Below are positions 5,109-12,398 of a DNA stretch of 13,197 bases, piece after piece. The position numbers and the translations under genes are program-made. The DNA is taken from contig JAAELZ010000498.1 in assembly GCA_024226105.1 (NCBI GenBank), positions 1 through 13,197 on the forward strand, read 5' to 3'. Position 1 is the first letter of the stretch, and every line of letters begins with the position of its first letter. The DNA is from Pseudomonadota bacterium. Its GTDB lineage: Bacteria > Pseudomonadota > Gammaproteobacteria > Arenicellales > Poriferihabitantaceae. Under the pieces are notes generated by a model. That model was not told the DNA's origin. It worked only from the letters and a program-made list of their open reading frames with translations, and ran no database searches.

Positions 5109-5606
5109 ATGTTAGAGCAGAACGCAATGAAAGCAGGAAAAATTGAAAATAAGGTCGTAGGCACCGCCTCTGACAAAAAAATAGCGCGTGTTGGCAAAAC
5201 ACTGCAGTTTGATGGCAATATTAAGGGCGATGAGGATTTGGTTGTTGAGGGTACCGTCGAGGGCGTAATCATTCTCAATAATGCGGCGGTAACTATTGCA
5301 AAAAATGGTTTGGTACGCGGTGATATCATGGCCAGGACTATCCTGGTTCAGGGCGAAGTGCGTGGTGAAATGCGTGGCAATGAAATCGTTGAGATCGCGC
5401 CCAGTGGTATTGTGCACGGTGATATTCGTGCACCTCGTGTCATGCTGCAGGATGGCTGTCAGTTCAAGGGCCTGGTGGACATGGACCATAAAGAAAGCGT
5501 GGTCGTGGATAGAAAGCGCCCGCCGCAACCCGTATCCCCGGCGGCCAAAAAAAAAGCCGGCCTGATCAAGCCGCCAAAAATCCCCAGCCTTAGCAGCAAA
5601 CCGTAA
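5109..5606 (+). CDS. Bactofilin family cytoskeletal protein
   Basis: Bactofilins polymerise without nucleotide into filaments that scaffold cell-wall, stalk or polar structures. The 165-aa protein has the usual plan: a short N-terminal tail, a central beta-helix domain (about residues 20-125) with repeated turns such as VGKTLQFDGNIKGDEDLVVEGTVEG, GLVRGDIMARTILVQGEVRG and GIVHGDIRAPRVMLQDG, and a basic, proline-rich tail (RKRPPQPVSPAAKKK..). I chose the ATG at 5109, preceded by GGTTGGGG about 10 nt upstream. An in-frame ATG at 5127 would drop six residues. A peroxiredoxin gene follows after 15 bp. No peptidoglycan hydrolase (LmdC/M23) gene is next to it, unlike several bactofilin operons. Confidence 0.9.
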   Translation: MLEQNAMKAGKIENKVVGTASDKKIARVGKTLQFDGNIKGDEDLVVEGTVEGVIILNNAAVTIAKNGLVRGDIMARTILVQGEVRGEMRGNEIVEIAPSGIVHGDIRAPRVMLQDGCQFKGLVDMDHKESVVVDRKRPPQPVSPAAKKKAGLIKPPKIPSLSSKP

Positions 5607-5621
5607 ATTTCAGAGGTTAAA

Positions 5622-6107
5622 ATGGATATTGCAGAAGGCCTGGCAGCGCCGGATTTCACACTACCGGATCAAAATGGCGAAGCAGTTTCCCTGTCAGATT
5701 TTGAGGGTAAGCAGGTTTTTGTCTATTTTTACCCCAGGGACAATACACCCGGGTGCACAAAGCAGGCAGTGGGGTTTACCGAACTGTTTGATGAGTTCGA
5801 GAAATTGAATACCCAAATTCTGGGTATTTCCCCTGACGGTGCAAAATCTCACCAGAAATTCATCAATTTATACAATATTCCCTATCCCTTGCTAAGTGAT
5901 CCGGATAAAACTGTGATGAGCCAGTATGGTGCCTGGGGTAAGAAAATGATGTATGGCAAGGAGGTCACCGGAACCATACGTTCAACGATATGGGTAGATG
6001 AGCAGGGCATAGTCGTTAAACACTGGAAGAAAGTTCCCAAAGCCGCCGATCATCCGATGAAGGTGCTTGAACAACTTAAGGGCTCCCTGAAAGGCCGGTC
6101 AGCCTAA
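5622..6107 (+). CDS. bcp: Peroxiredoxin of the Bcp/PrxQ family (thioredoxin-dependent peroxidase)
   Basis: Bcp reduces hydrogen peroxide and organic peroxides in the cytoplasm. The 161-aa protein has the family layout: APDFTLPDQNGE near the N-terminus, FYPRDNTPGCTKQA with the peroxidatic Cys45, and LLSDPDKTV followed by YGAWGKK. The resolving Cys five residues after the peroxidatic one in E. coli Bcp is Val50 here, and Cys45 is the only cysteine in the protein. It must therefore be a 1-Cys form, reduced directly by an outside thiol. AGAGG at 5611-5615 serves as the ribosome binding site. It is 15 bp downstream of the bactofilin gene, probably co-transcribed, and converges on pilT with no clear terminator in the 32-bp gap. 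Confidence 0.95.
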   Translation: MDIAEGLAAPDFTLPDQNGEAVSLSDFEGKQVFVYFYPRDNTPGCTKQAVGFTELFDEFEKLNTQILGISPDGAKSHQKFINLYNIPYPLLSDPDKTVMSQYGAWGKKMMYGKEVTGTIRSTIWVDEQGIVVKHWKKVPKAADHPMKVLEQLKGSLKGRSA

Positions 6108-6139
6108 AACAGAAAATTCGGCAGGGCAGGTTCTATGGC

Positions 6140-7201
6140 CTAAATTTCTCCAGTTATTCGGTTTAGAAGATTTTTGTCCCGCAACATCGGTCGTACGGTA
6201 TTGGTATCGACCAGCTTGCGTTTCACCAGCCCCATAAGGCTATCATCCATGGTCTGCATGCCCACATTCTGCCCTGTTTGAATAGATGAGAAAATTTGCG
6301 GAATTTTATTTTCACGAACCAGGTTACGCACCGCCGGGGTGCCAATCAGTATTTCCCATGCAGCAGTACGCCCGCCCCCAATTTTAGGCAACAGGGATTG
6401 TGAAATGATGGACTGAATGGATTCGGATAACATCGCTCGCACCATCGATTTATCACCTGCGGAAAAGGTGTCAATGATACGGTCAATTGATTTACTGGCG
6501 GAGTTTGTGTGCAGCGTAGAGAGAACGAGGTGGCCCGTTTCCGCTGCAGTCAGCGCCAGGTGGATGGTTTCCGGGTCGCGCATTTCGCCAACCAGTATGA
6601 CATCCGGGTCCTCACGCAACGAGGCGCGCAGTGCCGCCGAGAAGGTATTGGTATGTTGCCCCAGTTCGCGCTGGTTGATAATACAGTTCTTGGGCGTGTG
6701 TATAAATTCTATCGGGTCTTCAATGGTTAAAATGTGCGCCCGGCGTCTTTCGTTGATCAAATCCAGCATGGCAGCCAGTGTGGTTGATTTACCCGAACCG
6801 GTTGGTCCGGTCACCAGGATCAAACCGCGTGGTTCGTTGATCAGGGTCTGAAAAATGGAGGGTGCCTGTAAATCATCCAATGTGGAAATCTTGTTCGGAA
6901 TGGTTCTAAATGCCGCAGAGGTGCCGCGCAATTGCTGGAATGCGTTTACCCTGAAACGCGCCAGCCCTTCGACACCGTAGGAGAAATCCATATCGCTGTC
7001 TTCATCGAAAATCCTGCGCTGGCGATCGTTCATGATTCCGTAGATCATTTTCAGTATCTGGCTACTGGTCAGCGCGGCGGCACTGAGCCGTCTTATCTCG
7101 CCGTCGATTCGTATCATAGGCGGCAGGCCGGAGGACATGTGTAAATCTGAAGCGTTGTTCTCTACGGTGAATTCGAGCAAATCTTCCAGTTCTACTGACA
7201 T
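6140..7201 (-). CDS. pilT: Type IV pilus retraction ATPase PilT
   Basis: PilT is the hexameric ATPase at the pilus base that drives filament disassembly and so twitching motility and DNA uptake. The 353-residue protein shows all family blocks: N-terminal ASDLHMSSGLPPMIRIDG, Walker A GPTGSGKST (132-140), Asp box TIEDPIEF (159-166), Walker B ILVGEMRDPET (202-212), His box around HLVLSTLHTNSA, and PAVRNLVRE (289-297), the PilT-type AIRNLIRE motif needed for retraction. Length and motifs point to PilT more than PilU. It is divergent from yggS, an arrangement close to that in Pseudomonas. No pilU follows on its 3' side, where bcp converges. The ATG at 7201 fits the family N-terminus; its ribosome site is weak. 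Confidence 0.94.
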   Translation of the reverse strand: MSVELEDLLEFTVENNASDLHMSSGLPPMIRIDGEIRRLSAAALTSSQILKMIYGIMNDRQRRIFDEDSDMDFSYGVEGLARFRVNAFQQLRGTSAAFRTIPNKISTLDDLQAPSIFQTLINEPRGLILVTGPTGSGKSTTLAAMLDLINERRRAHILTIEDPIEFIHTPKNCIINQRELGQHTNTFSAALRASLREDPDVILVGEMRDPETIHLALTAAETGHLVLSTLHTNSASKSIDRIIDTFSAGDKSMVRAMLSESIQSIISQSLLPKIGGGRTAAWEILIGTPAVRNLVRENKIPQIFSSIQTGQNVGMQTMDDSLMGLVKRKLVDTNTVRPMLRDKNLLNRITGEI

Positions 7202-7231
7202 AATATTGTTAAGCTTATCGTTAGATGTGAG

Positions 7232-7259
7232 TTTAGTATGTGCCTGTTTAATATATAAT
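7232..7259 (+). promoter_or_regulatory. Probable sigma-70 promoter of yggS-proC
   Basis: TTTAGT (7232-7237), a 16-bp spacer and a perfect TATAAT (7254-7259) lie in the 98-bp gap between divergent pilT and yggS. The start point would be near 7266, about 34 nt before the yggS ATG. A pilT promoter in the same AT-rich gap is likely but could not be fixed. Confidence 0.45.
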
Positions 7260-7299
7260 AAAATATTACGCTTGGGCGGTAAATTTTAAGTCGTGTGAA

Positions 7300-7995
7300 A
7301 TGGGCAATTTGAATAAACTTGAAGTGGTTTGCGCCTCCATCGAACAATGGGAGCATATGTACCATCGTGTGGCACACAGTGTTGAGCTGATTGCTGTCAG
7401 TAAAACGCGTCGTGCAGATGAAATACGCACTTTGTACGATGTCGGCCAACGCCGATTTGGTGAAAACTACCTGCAGGAGGCGCTGGATAAAATTGAAACC
7501 TTGAGCGATTGTGCGATCGAATGGCATTTCATTGGTGCAATCCAGAGTCGAAAGGCAGCGCAAATCGCAGAAAAATTTAGCTGGGTGCATAGTGTTGACA
7601 GGTTTAAAGTGGCAAATAAGCTGAATCAGCATGCGTCTTCAGAGACACCGCTAAATGTACTGATCCAGGTTAATCTGGAAGGTGAAGCCTCAAAAGGCGG
7701 GGTGGCACCCGGTGAGCTGGTAGAATTGGCTGGTCAAATCGACAAGCTCGATAATTTGCGCCTCAGAGGGCTGATGTTTATGCCGAGAATTCACACGGAT
7801 CTATCGGTGCAACGTGAGATATTCAAGCAGGCAAGGGCACTTTTTGAGGATTTGAAAGAATCATTTCCCGAAATGGATCAAATTTCGATGGGTATGTCGG
7901 GCGATATGCAGGCGGCTATTGCAGAAGGTTCGACGATGGTACGGGTCGGGACGGCATTGTTCGGCCCACGTGAACAAAAACAGGCGGGAGTGTGA
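7300..7995 (+). CDS. yggS: PLP homeostasis protein YggS/PLPBP (PROSC family)
   Basis: Members bind pyridoxal 5'-phosphate and keep vitamin B6 and amino acid pools balanced; no catalytic reaction is established. The 231-residue protein is a single alanine-racemase-like barrel domain. The PLP lysine is Lys35 in LIAVSKTR, followed by FGENYLQEA, WHFIGAIQSRK, the VNLEGEASKGGV segment, and SMGMSGDMQAAIAEGSTMVRVGTALFG, which forms the phosphate-binding site. The ATG at 7300 has only a weak ribosome site but gives the expected length. One base separates its stop from the proC start, so the two are translationally coupled. The yggS-proC-yggT order is conserved in gammaproteobacteria. Confidence 0.96.
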   Translation: MGNLNKLEVVCASIEQWEHMYHRVAHSVELIAVSKTRRADEIRTLYDVGQRRFGENYLQEALDKIETLSDCAIEWHFIGAIQSRKAAQIAEKFSWVHSVDRFKVANKLNQHASSETPLNVLIQVNLEGEASKGGVAPGELVELAGQIDKLDNLRLRGLMFMPRIHTDLSVQREIFKQARALFEDLKESFPEMDQISMGMSGDMQAAIAEGSTMVRVGTALFGPREQKQAGV

Positions 7996-7996
7996 A

Positions 7997-8815
7997 GTGA
8001 CAACGAATATGCAAACAGGTTTTATCGGTGCAGGTAATATGGCGCAGGCGATTATAGGGGGGTTGATTCGAACCGGTACTCCGGCAGAGAAAATATCCAT
8101 ATTCGAACCCAATACTGAGTTAGCGGATAAACTGGCTTCTAGCCTGGGCGTTCGAGCTGAAAGCACAAACACCGCTATTTTTGAGAACTGTGATGTTATT
8201 GTGCTCGCGGTTAAACCACAGATCATGAAAGTCGCACTTGAAAGCGCTAAAGGTGCGCGATTGAAAAAGGATGCTTTTATTGTCAGTGTTGCCGCCGGGG
8301 TGCCGATCAGCCTGATGCAGGACTGGCTCGGTAACAATCATCCCATGGTCAGGGTCATGCCAAATACACCGGCCCTGGTCGGGGCAGGGGTTTCCGGCCT
8401 GTTTGCCAGTAAGCAGGCCAGTGTTGAACAAAAACAGGCGGCGGAATCCATTTTGCGTGCTGTCGGATCTGTGATCTGGGTAGACAGGGAAGATCTGATC
8501 GATTCGGTGACGGCTGTCTCCGGAAGCGGGCCGGCGTATTTCTTTTATTTTATCGAAGCGTTGCAACATGCTGCTCTGCAAGAAGGCCTGTCCCTGGAAC
8601 ACGCCCGGCTGCTCAGCCTTGAAACTGCCTTTGGGGCAGCAAAGCTGGCCCTGGAGAGCAGCGCCGAAGCATCGACTTTGCGTGAGCGGGTAACGTCTCC
8701 GGGCGGCACTACTGCAGCGGCACTGGAGGTGTTTGAAAAACAGGGGGTATCGGATAGTATCGCCCGGGCCGTTTCAGCCGCCGCAACGCGTGCACGTGAA
8801 CTAGGCAAGCGCTGA
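7997..8815 (+). CDS. proC: Pyrroline-5-carboxylate reductase
   Basis: ProC reduces 1-pyrroline-5-carboxylate to L-proline with NAD(P)H, the last step of proline synthesis. With the GTG start at 7997 the product is 272 aa, near the usual 265-280. This start is supported by GGAG at 7987-7990, six bases upstream, and lies one base after the yggS stop; the ATG at 8009 (MQTGFIGAGNMA) is the alternative. Motifs: Rossmann GFIGAGNMAQAIIGG at the N-terminus, VLAVKPQ, VMPNTPALVGAGVSGL, and the C-terminal SGSGPAYFFYFIEAL and RERVTSPGGTTAAAL, which build the dimer and substrate site. The stop codon lies inside one arm of a long inverted repeat (8807-8961). Confidence 0.97.
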   Translation: MTTNMQTGFIGAGNMAQAIIGGLIRTGTPAEKISIFEPNTELADKLASSLGVRAESTNTAIFENCDVIVLAVKPQIMKVALESAKGARLKKDAFIVSVAAGVPISLMQDWLGNNHPMVRVMPNTPALVGAGVSGLFASKQASVEQKQAAESILRAVGSVIWVDREDLIDSVTAVSGSGPAYFFYFIEALQHAALQEGLSLEHARLLSLETAFGAAKLALESSAEASTLRERVTSPGGTTAAALEVFEKQGVSDSIARAVSAAATRARELGKR

Positions 8816-8961
8816 TCAAATCATGAACTTACACCTCGCAGCTCAAAACCCTGCTCTCGGCGTTATAAATCTGCGCAATAGCCATGCTGTTCCGTGCAAT
8901 TTGTGCCTTGATAGCAGGGTTTTCAGTCACAATCTGCTTCGCCCTGATTTGATCAGCGTTT
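8807..8961. repeat. Long nested inverted repeat between proC and yggT
   Basis: The outer arms are AAGCGCTGATCAAATCA (8807-8823) and its inverse TGATTTGATCAGCGTTT (8945-8961), 17 bp with one G-T pair. Inner arms are AAAACCCTGCT (8845-8855) and AGCAGGGTTTT (8913-8923), a perfect 11 bp that extends weakly. As RNA the unit folds into one large interrupted hairpin of about 155 nt; as DNA it resembles a small non-autonomous element. The left arm includes the last codons and TGA stop of proC. No T run follows closely, so it is not a simple terminator. Confidence 0.75.
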
Positions 8962-8999
8962 CCCGGGCAAAAACTGCCGATAAATAAAGAAAACATCAT
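8829..8999 (-). CDS. Possible small antisense ORF in the proC-yggT gap
   Basis: On the minus strand an ORF of 56 codons runs from ATG (8997-8999) to TAA (8829-8831). Its residues look protein-like in the second half (ENPAIKAQIARNSMAIAQIY), but no family is recognised. Its start overlaps the yggT start head-on, no clear ribosome site is seen, and most of it lies within the inverted repeat. It may be chance or a remnant carried by the repeat. Treat it as doubtful. Confidence 0.15.
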   Translation of the reverse strand: MMFSLFIGSFCPGNADQIRAKQIVTENPAIKAQIARNSMAIAQIYNAESRVLSCEV

Positions 9000-9567
9000 G
9001 AATCCCATCCACGACAGTTTTAGCTTTTTAATTGAATCACTATTTCAGTTGTACATGTTGCTGGTACTGCTGCGATTTTTGTTTCAGCTGACGCGCGTCA
9101 ATTTCAGGAATCCGATTGTCACGCCAATCGTAAAGCTTACACAACTTCCGCTCGCATGGCTGCGCCGTTTTGTGCCGGGTTTGTTTGGCGTCGATTTATC
9201 GGCAATCGTATTGTTTATTTTCCTTGGAATGGTGAAGCTTTTTCTGCTCGCTTTGATTGCCGGCGGCATGGTCAGCCCTCTGGGTGCTGCGATCTGGTCA
9301 GTGGCTAAATTGCTGGATATGAGTTTCTGGATTTTCATCATTGCCATTTTTATGCAGGCGATCCTGAGCTGGTTCATGCCGCAACAGGGTAATCCAATTA
9401 CCGTTCTTTTGAATGATCTGACTAACCCGGTATTGCGCCCTATCCGCAATTTGCTTCCCGCTATGTCAGGAATGGATTTCTCCCCTATCGTTGCCTTAAT
9501 CGCCCTGAACTTCCTGCAACGGTTGCTGATTTCGCCCCTGTTTTATGCTGCTGCGCAGTTGATGTAA
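8998..9567 (+). CDS. yggT: YggT family integral membrane protein
   Basis: YggT proteins are small inner-membrane proteins of uncertain role, linked to osmotic tolerance and, in other lineages, to septum or chloroplast nucleoid positioning. The 189-residue protein contains two copies of the YGGT domain. Each copy is a hydrophobic helix followed by an amphipathic segment with the NPI/NPV and LRPIR motifs: FRNPIVTPIVKLTQLPLAWLRR in the first, NPITVLLNDLTNPVLRPIRNLLP in the second. There are about four to five membrane helices. The ATG at 8998 gives a typical N-terminus but the ribosome site is weak (AAAGAA). It follows proC after the inverted repeat. The expected downstream partners (yggU, metX or rdgB) are absent, replaced by IS remains. 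Confidence 0.93.
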   Translation: MNPIHDSFSFLIESLFQLYMLLVLLRFLFQLTRVNFRNPIVTPIVKLTQLPLAWLRRFVPGLFGVDLSAIVLFIFLGMVKLFLLALIAGGMVSPLGAAIWSVAKLLDMSFWIFIIAIFMQAILSWFMPQQGNPITVLLNDLTNPVLRPIRNLLPAMSGMDFSPIVALIALNFLQRLLISPLFYAAAQLM

Positions 9568-9695
9568 AAGTAAAAGAAAGTGGGGCTTTAGGGTGTCTCT
9601 AATAATTCTGGATGCGCCAGATTAAATTTGACCAATTCTAAAAATATAGACTTAAAATCAAGGTGCCCAAAGCATATAATTCGGGCACGTATTAG
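9568..9695. other. Unassigned segment between yggT and the IS66 remnant
   Basis: This AT-rich stretch has no recognisable gene on either strand. An inverted repeat GTGCCC-14 nt-GGGCAC lies at 9663-9688. GGGTGTCTCTAATAATT at 9591-9607 has the look of an IS terminus but could not be matched to a family. It is probably debris from one or more insertions at the left edge of the accessory region. Confidence 0.3.
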
Positions 9696-10314
9696 CTGGC
9701 TATTGCGAAGAACGAAATAATCCCGCTTGGCTGCTTGGCGCATGTGCTGCGCAAGTTTAGTCAGGAGCTCAAGGCCACAGGGCAAACACAAGCACAGAAA
9801 AGGCTCACTGGCGTAACAGGCCCTGCAACGGATTCAATTGTTGTACAGAATCGAGAAACAGGCAAAAAGAATGAGTAATGAACAGTGTACTGAGTTGTGT
9901 CAATCCAGGGCAGTGCCGATACTCGATGGTTTACGGGAATGGCTGGATCAGCACTTGCCGGTGGTGGTGAAGCAATCGATATTGGATAAGGTGATGCATT
10001 ATATGGATAAGTACTGGCCGAGGTTCAAGGTATATACCGAAGATGGCCGTTTGAACATCGACGCCAATCTGTGCGAGAAGGCCATCCGTCCCTTTATCGT
10101 TGGACGCAAGAATCATCTGTTTTCTGATACGGTATCTGGCGCTAAGGCCAGTGCCAACCTGCACTGTTTGATTGAAATGGCCAAGGCCAATGGCATCGAG
10201 CCGTATGCTTATTTGAAACACGTATTTATGGAATTACCCAAAGCCAGTACAGCGACAGAGTTTGAAGCCTTGCTGTCGATCCGTATGGTCATTGATCTCA
10301 AGCAGATTGCATGA
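9696..10314 (+). pseudogene. IS66-family transposase (TnpC), C-terminal remnant, frameshifted
   Basis: IS66 TnpC is a DDE transposase. From 9696 to about 9795 one frame reads IIPLGCLAHVLRKF, the GCWAHxRRKF block of the family. The match then moves to a second frame: GKHKHRKGSLA, a TAA at 9814-9816 where Gln is expected, then QALQRIQLLYRIEKQAK and the rest (9817-10314). The latter contains DGRLNIDANLCEKAIRPFIVGRKNHLFSD, with the presumed catalytic Glu in CEKAIRP, and the end block LIEMAKANGIEPYAYLKHVF. The N-terminal half with the first catalytic Asp residues and the tnpA/tnpB partners are missing. The last residues (LLSIRMVIDLKQIA) replace the usual LLPWN ending. The gene is dead through truncation, frameshift and stop. 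Confidence 0.88.
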
Positions 10315-10328
10315 GATTTGTAATTTGT

Positions 10329-10336
10329 GCGTTTAC
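10329..10336. repeat. Candidate right terminal inverted repeat of the IS66 element
   Basis: GCGTTTAC lies 14 bp past the transposase stop. Read inward it is GTAAACGC, close to the GTAA-type tips common in IS66 elements. The left end is lost, so neither the repeat pairing nor the 8-bp target duplication can be checked here. Confidence 0.35.
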
Positions 10337-10359
10337 ATGGCAGCAGTTAAAAAACCTGG

Positions 10360-12384
10360 GTGCCATGGGGAGGAGGGCTGATCGTCAAGTCAACTAATTT
10401 TACTCTGATTGCAATTGTCTTTATTGTTTTAGTTGCGATCGTATTACGTCTGTCTTTTAGTTATTTTAGCTTAGTGAGTCTACCTCCTTCCGGCGATGAA
10501 GCGATTGCAGTTTTGATGGCTAACGAGATCGCTAATGGTGCGCGTTATCCATTGCTGTTTATAGGCCAACCCTATCAGTTCCCGATTGAAGCCTATTTGA
10601 TGGCGCCGTTGGCTAAGCTTATGCCCCATAATTCATTTGGTGCTCGGTATCAAGTTTTATTATTGGGAGGGCTATCGTGCTTAATTTTTATATTGGCTAC
10701 CAGAGCTCTATTCCCTAAGGGCAAGCGCTGGCCTGGCTGGCTATTAGTACTGATCCCCTCTGCCTATTGGTTAACCTGGCAATCCGGCTATGCTGCCCCT
10801 CAGTATTCCATTTCATCTGTATTCGCTATACTAATGTTCTACCTTGCAGCGACGATTAACCAAAGAGAAACGCCTTCACCTGTATTAAGTTTGCTTCTAG
10901 GGCTAATTGCAGGGCTATCGTTAAGCAATCATTTACTACTTGTGTCCGTTGTAATTGGCACGGTACTAGTCGCGGTACTTAACGGTAAGGCTAGCTGCAG
11001 CCTTAAAAATATGGCAAGTTATACGACAGGTCTTTTACTTGGGTTGATACCCTTGTTTCTGGCACTTTACACCTTGCCAAATGCCTATGAAAATCTTGCA
11101 GCGCGGTTGCCGCTGTATCCATCATTGCAGCGTTTGTTTTCTGATACTCTGAACCACTCTATCCCAGGCATTATGGGCGTTAATCCGCCCTATTTTGGTG
11201 ATTTTCCGATTCACCTGGAGTGGGGAGACACACTGAAATCGGTAGCTGTCTTCATTTTTATAACGATCATAAGCATTGTTCTTGTTTCACGGAGCTACCA
11301 TTTTATTAAGCGCAGTCGTCAATCAGGCTGGTTACACCTGGGACCACCAGACATGTTCTTAGGCACAACCGTTTTAAGTATGTTTTTAATGGCGAGCAGT
11401 ACCAGAGGTTCGTGGGGTGACTTTCGGTATTTGTTGCCTGTCGCCTGGTCGTTTCCTTTCCTGGTTGGCCACGTTTACCATATCAGCAAGGGTGGTTACG
11501 CCAAATTGATCGGGAGCCTGGTGTTGCTTATTGCGGTATTCAATATTGCCAGCAGTGCCGCTGTGATCAACGTGTGGCGAAACCCCGCTATTATTCAAAC
11601 ATATGCGGATATACCGAATCTAGCTCGATTTCAAGCCTGGATGCAGAAGCAAGATATTAAATACTGCTACGCAACCTTTTGGCTTGCTTATCGAATAAGC
11701 TATGAATCAAATGGCCAACTGATATGTGCCCCAGTATATAACGAGAGATTTCCAACTTGGCCTGTACCGTACAAAGAATTAGTTGATCGACAGAAAAATG
11801 TGGCTTTCGTTGTGTCAAATTCGTATGGATCAAAATTTTCGGCCACAAAGTTTCAAAGACTTGTGGATGAATATGAAGTGCAGTATCAGCGAGAACAGAT
11901 AGGGCCATTAGTCGTATATCATGATTTTAAACACCGACACTCAGAAGGTGACATCCTTCTAAATAGTAAACGCTATAGACTCAGTACTAATATTGAGGGT
12001 AGCAATACAAACATGTTATCCGATGGTGATAAAAAGCAATCCTGGTCGATAGAGCCCCAAAACCAGGGTCAATTTATTGAAGTGACTTTTGATCAAGCAA
12101 TTATCTTGTCAAGTCTCATCTTCCATTATCCACGCACCAATTTTGGTGTGCCCATTAATTTGAGGGTGAGCGTTTTACAAAATCAAGTATGGACTGAACT
12201 ATCAGGGGTTATACCTTTTGCATTTGATCGGTTACAGATTACGCACGGCCGGCCTGTATTGGGTCGTATACAGCAAACTATTCGTTTCCCGGGCCCCAGG
12301 GTCGACGCTATTCGTATTGAAGTCGCAACGCCAGAATTTGGCAAATCCTGGGATTTAAGTGAAATTAGCATTTATACAAGATAG
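10360..12384 (+). CDS. Membrane glycosyltransferase-like protein (GT-C fold) with C-terminal discoidin-like domain
   Basis: No named gene is recognised. The 674-residue protein starts with about ten membrane helices (first at residues 14-36, last around 380-402). A GDEA motif (Asp46-Glu47) lies in the first periplasmic loop, the place of the catalytic acidic residue in GT-C enzymes of the ArnT/PMT (GT39/GT83) type, which use lipid-linked sugars. A soluble region follows, and residues about 528-674 look like an F5/8 type C (discoidin) domain: WSIEPQNQGQFIEVTF, INLRVSVL..VWTEL, and the closing DAIRIEVATPEFGKSWDLSEISIY. The likely role is sugar transfer to an envelope glycan or lipid, with the last domain binding carbohydrate; this is inference. 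Base composition is more AT-rich than in flanking genes, and it sits beside an IS66 remnant. The start is uncertain: GTG 10360 is the only standard codon before the first helix. Confidence 0.7.
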   Translation: MPWGGGLIVKSTNFTLIAIVFIVLVAIVLRLSFSYFSLVSLPPSGDEAIAVLMANEIANGARYPLLFIGQPYQFPIEAYLMAPLAKLMPHNSFGARYQVLLLGGLSCLIFILATRALFPKGKRWPGWLLVLIPSAYWLTWQSGYAAPQYSISSVFAILMFYLAATINQRETPSPVLSLLLGLIAGLSLSNHLLLVSVVIGTVLVAVLNGKASCSLKNMASYTTGLLLGLIPLFLALYTLPNAYENLAARLPLYPSLQRLFSDTLNHSIPGIMGVNPPYFGDFPIHLEWGDTLKSVAVFIFITIISIVLVSRSYHFIKRSRQSGWLHLGPPDMFLGTTVLSMFLMASSTRGSWGDFRYLLPVAWSFPFLVGHVYHISKGGYAKLIGSLVLLIAVFNIASSAAVINVWRNPAIIQTYADIPNLARFQAWMQKQDIKYCYATFWLAYRISYESNGQLICAPVYNERFPTWPVPYKELVDRQKNVAFVVSNSYGSKFSATKFQRLVDEYEVQYQREQIGPLVVYHDFKHRHSEGDILLNSKRYRLSTNIEGSNTNMLSDGDKKQSWSIEPQNQGQFIEVTFDQAIILSSLIFHYPRTNFGVPINLRVSVLQNQVWTELSGVIPFAFDRLQITHGRPVLGRIQQTIRFPGPRVDAIRIEVATPEFGKSWDLSEISIYTR

Positions 12385-12398
12385 GTGGCAAATACTAA

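Noticed and set aside
7192..7632. Minus-strand ORF of 146 codons opposite yggS
   Set aside because: It is a shadow of yggS, whose family motifs are clear on the plus strand; its product has no recognisable motif.
7919..7996. Longer proC with an upstream start inside yggS
   Set aside because: The extra 26 residues lie within the yggS coding region and precede the Rossmann motif. The GTG at 7997 has the better ribosome site and normal length.
9588..9791. Minus-strand ORF of 67 codons after yggT
   Set aside because: It overlaps the IS66 remnant on the other strand, and no family or ribosome site is seen. It is probably chance.
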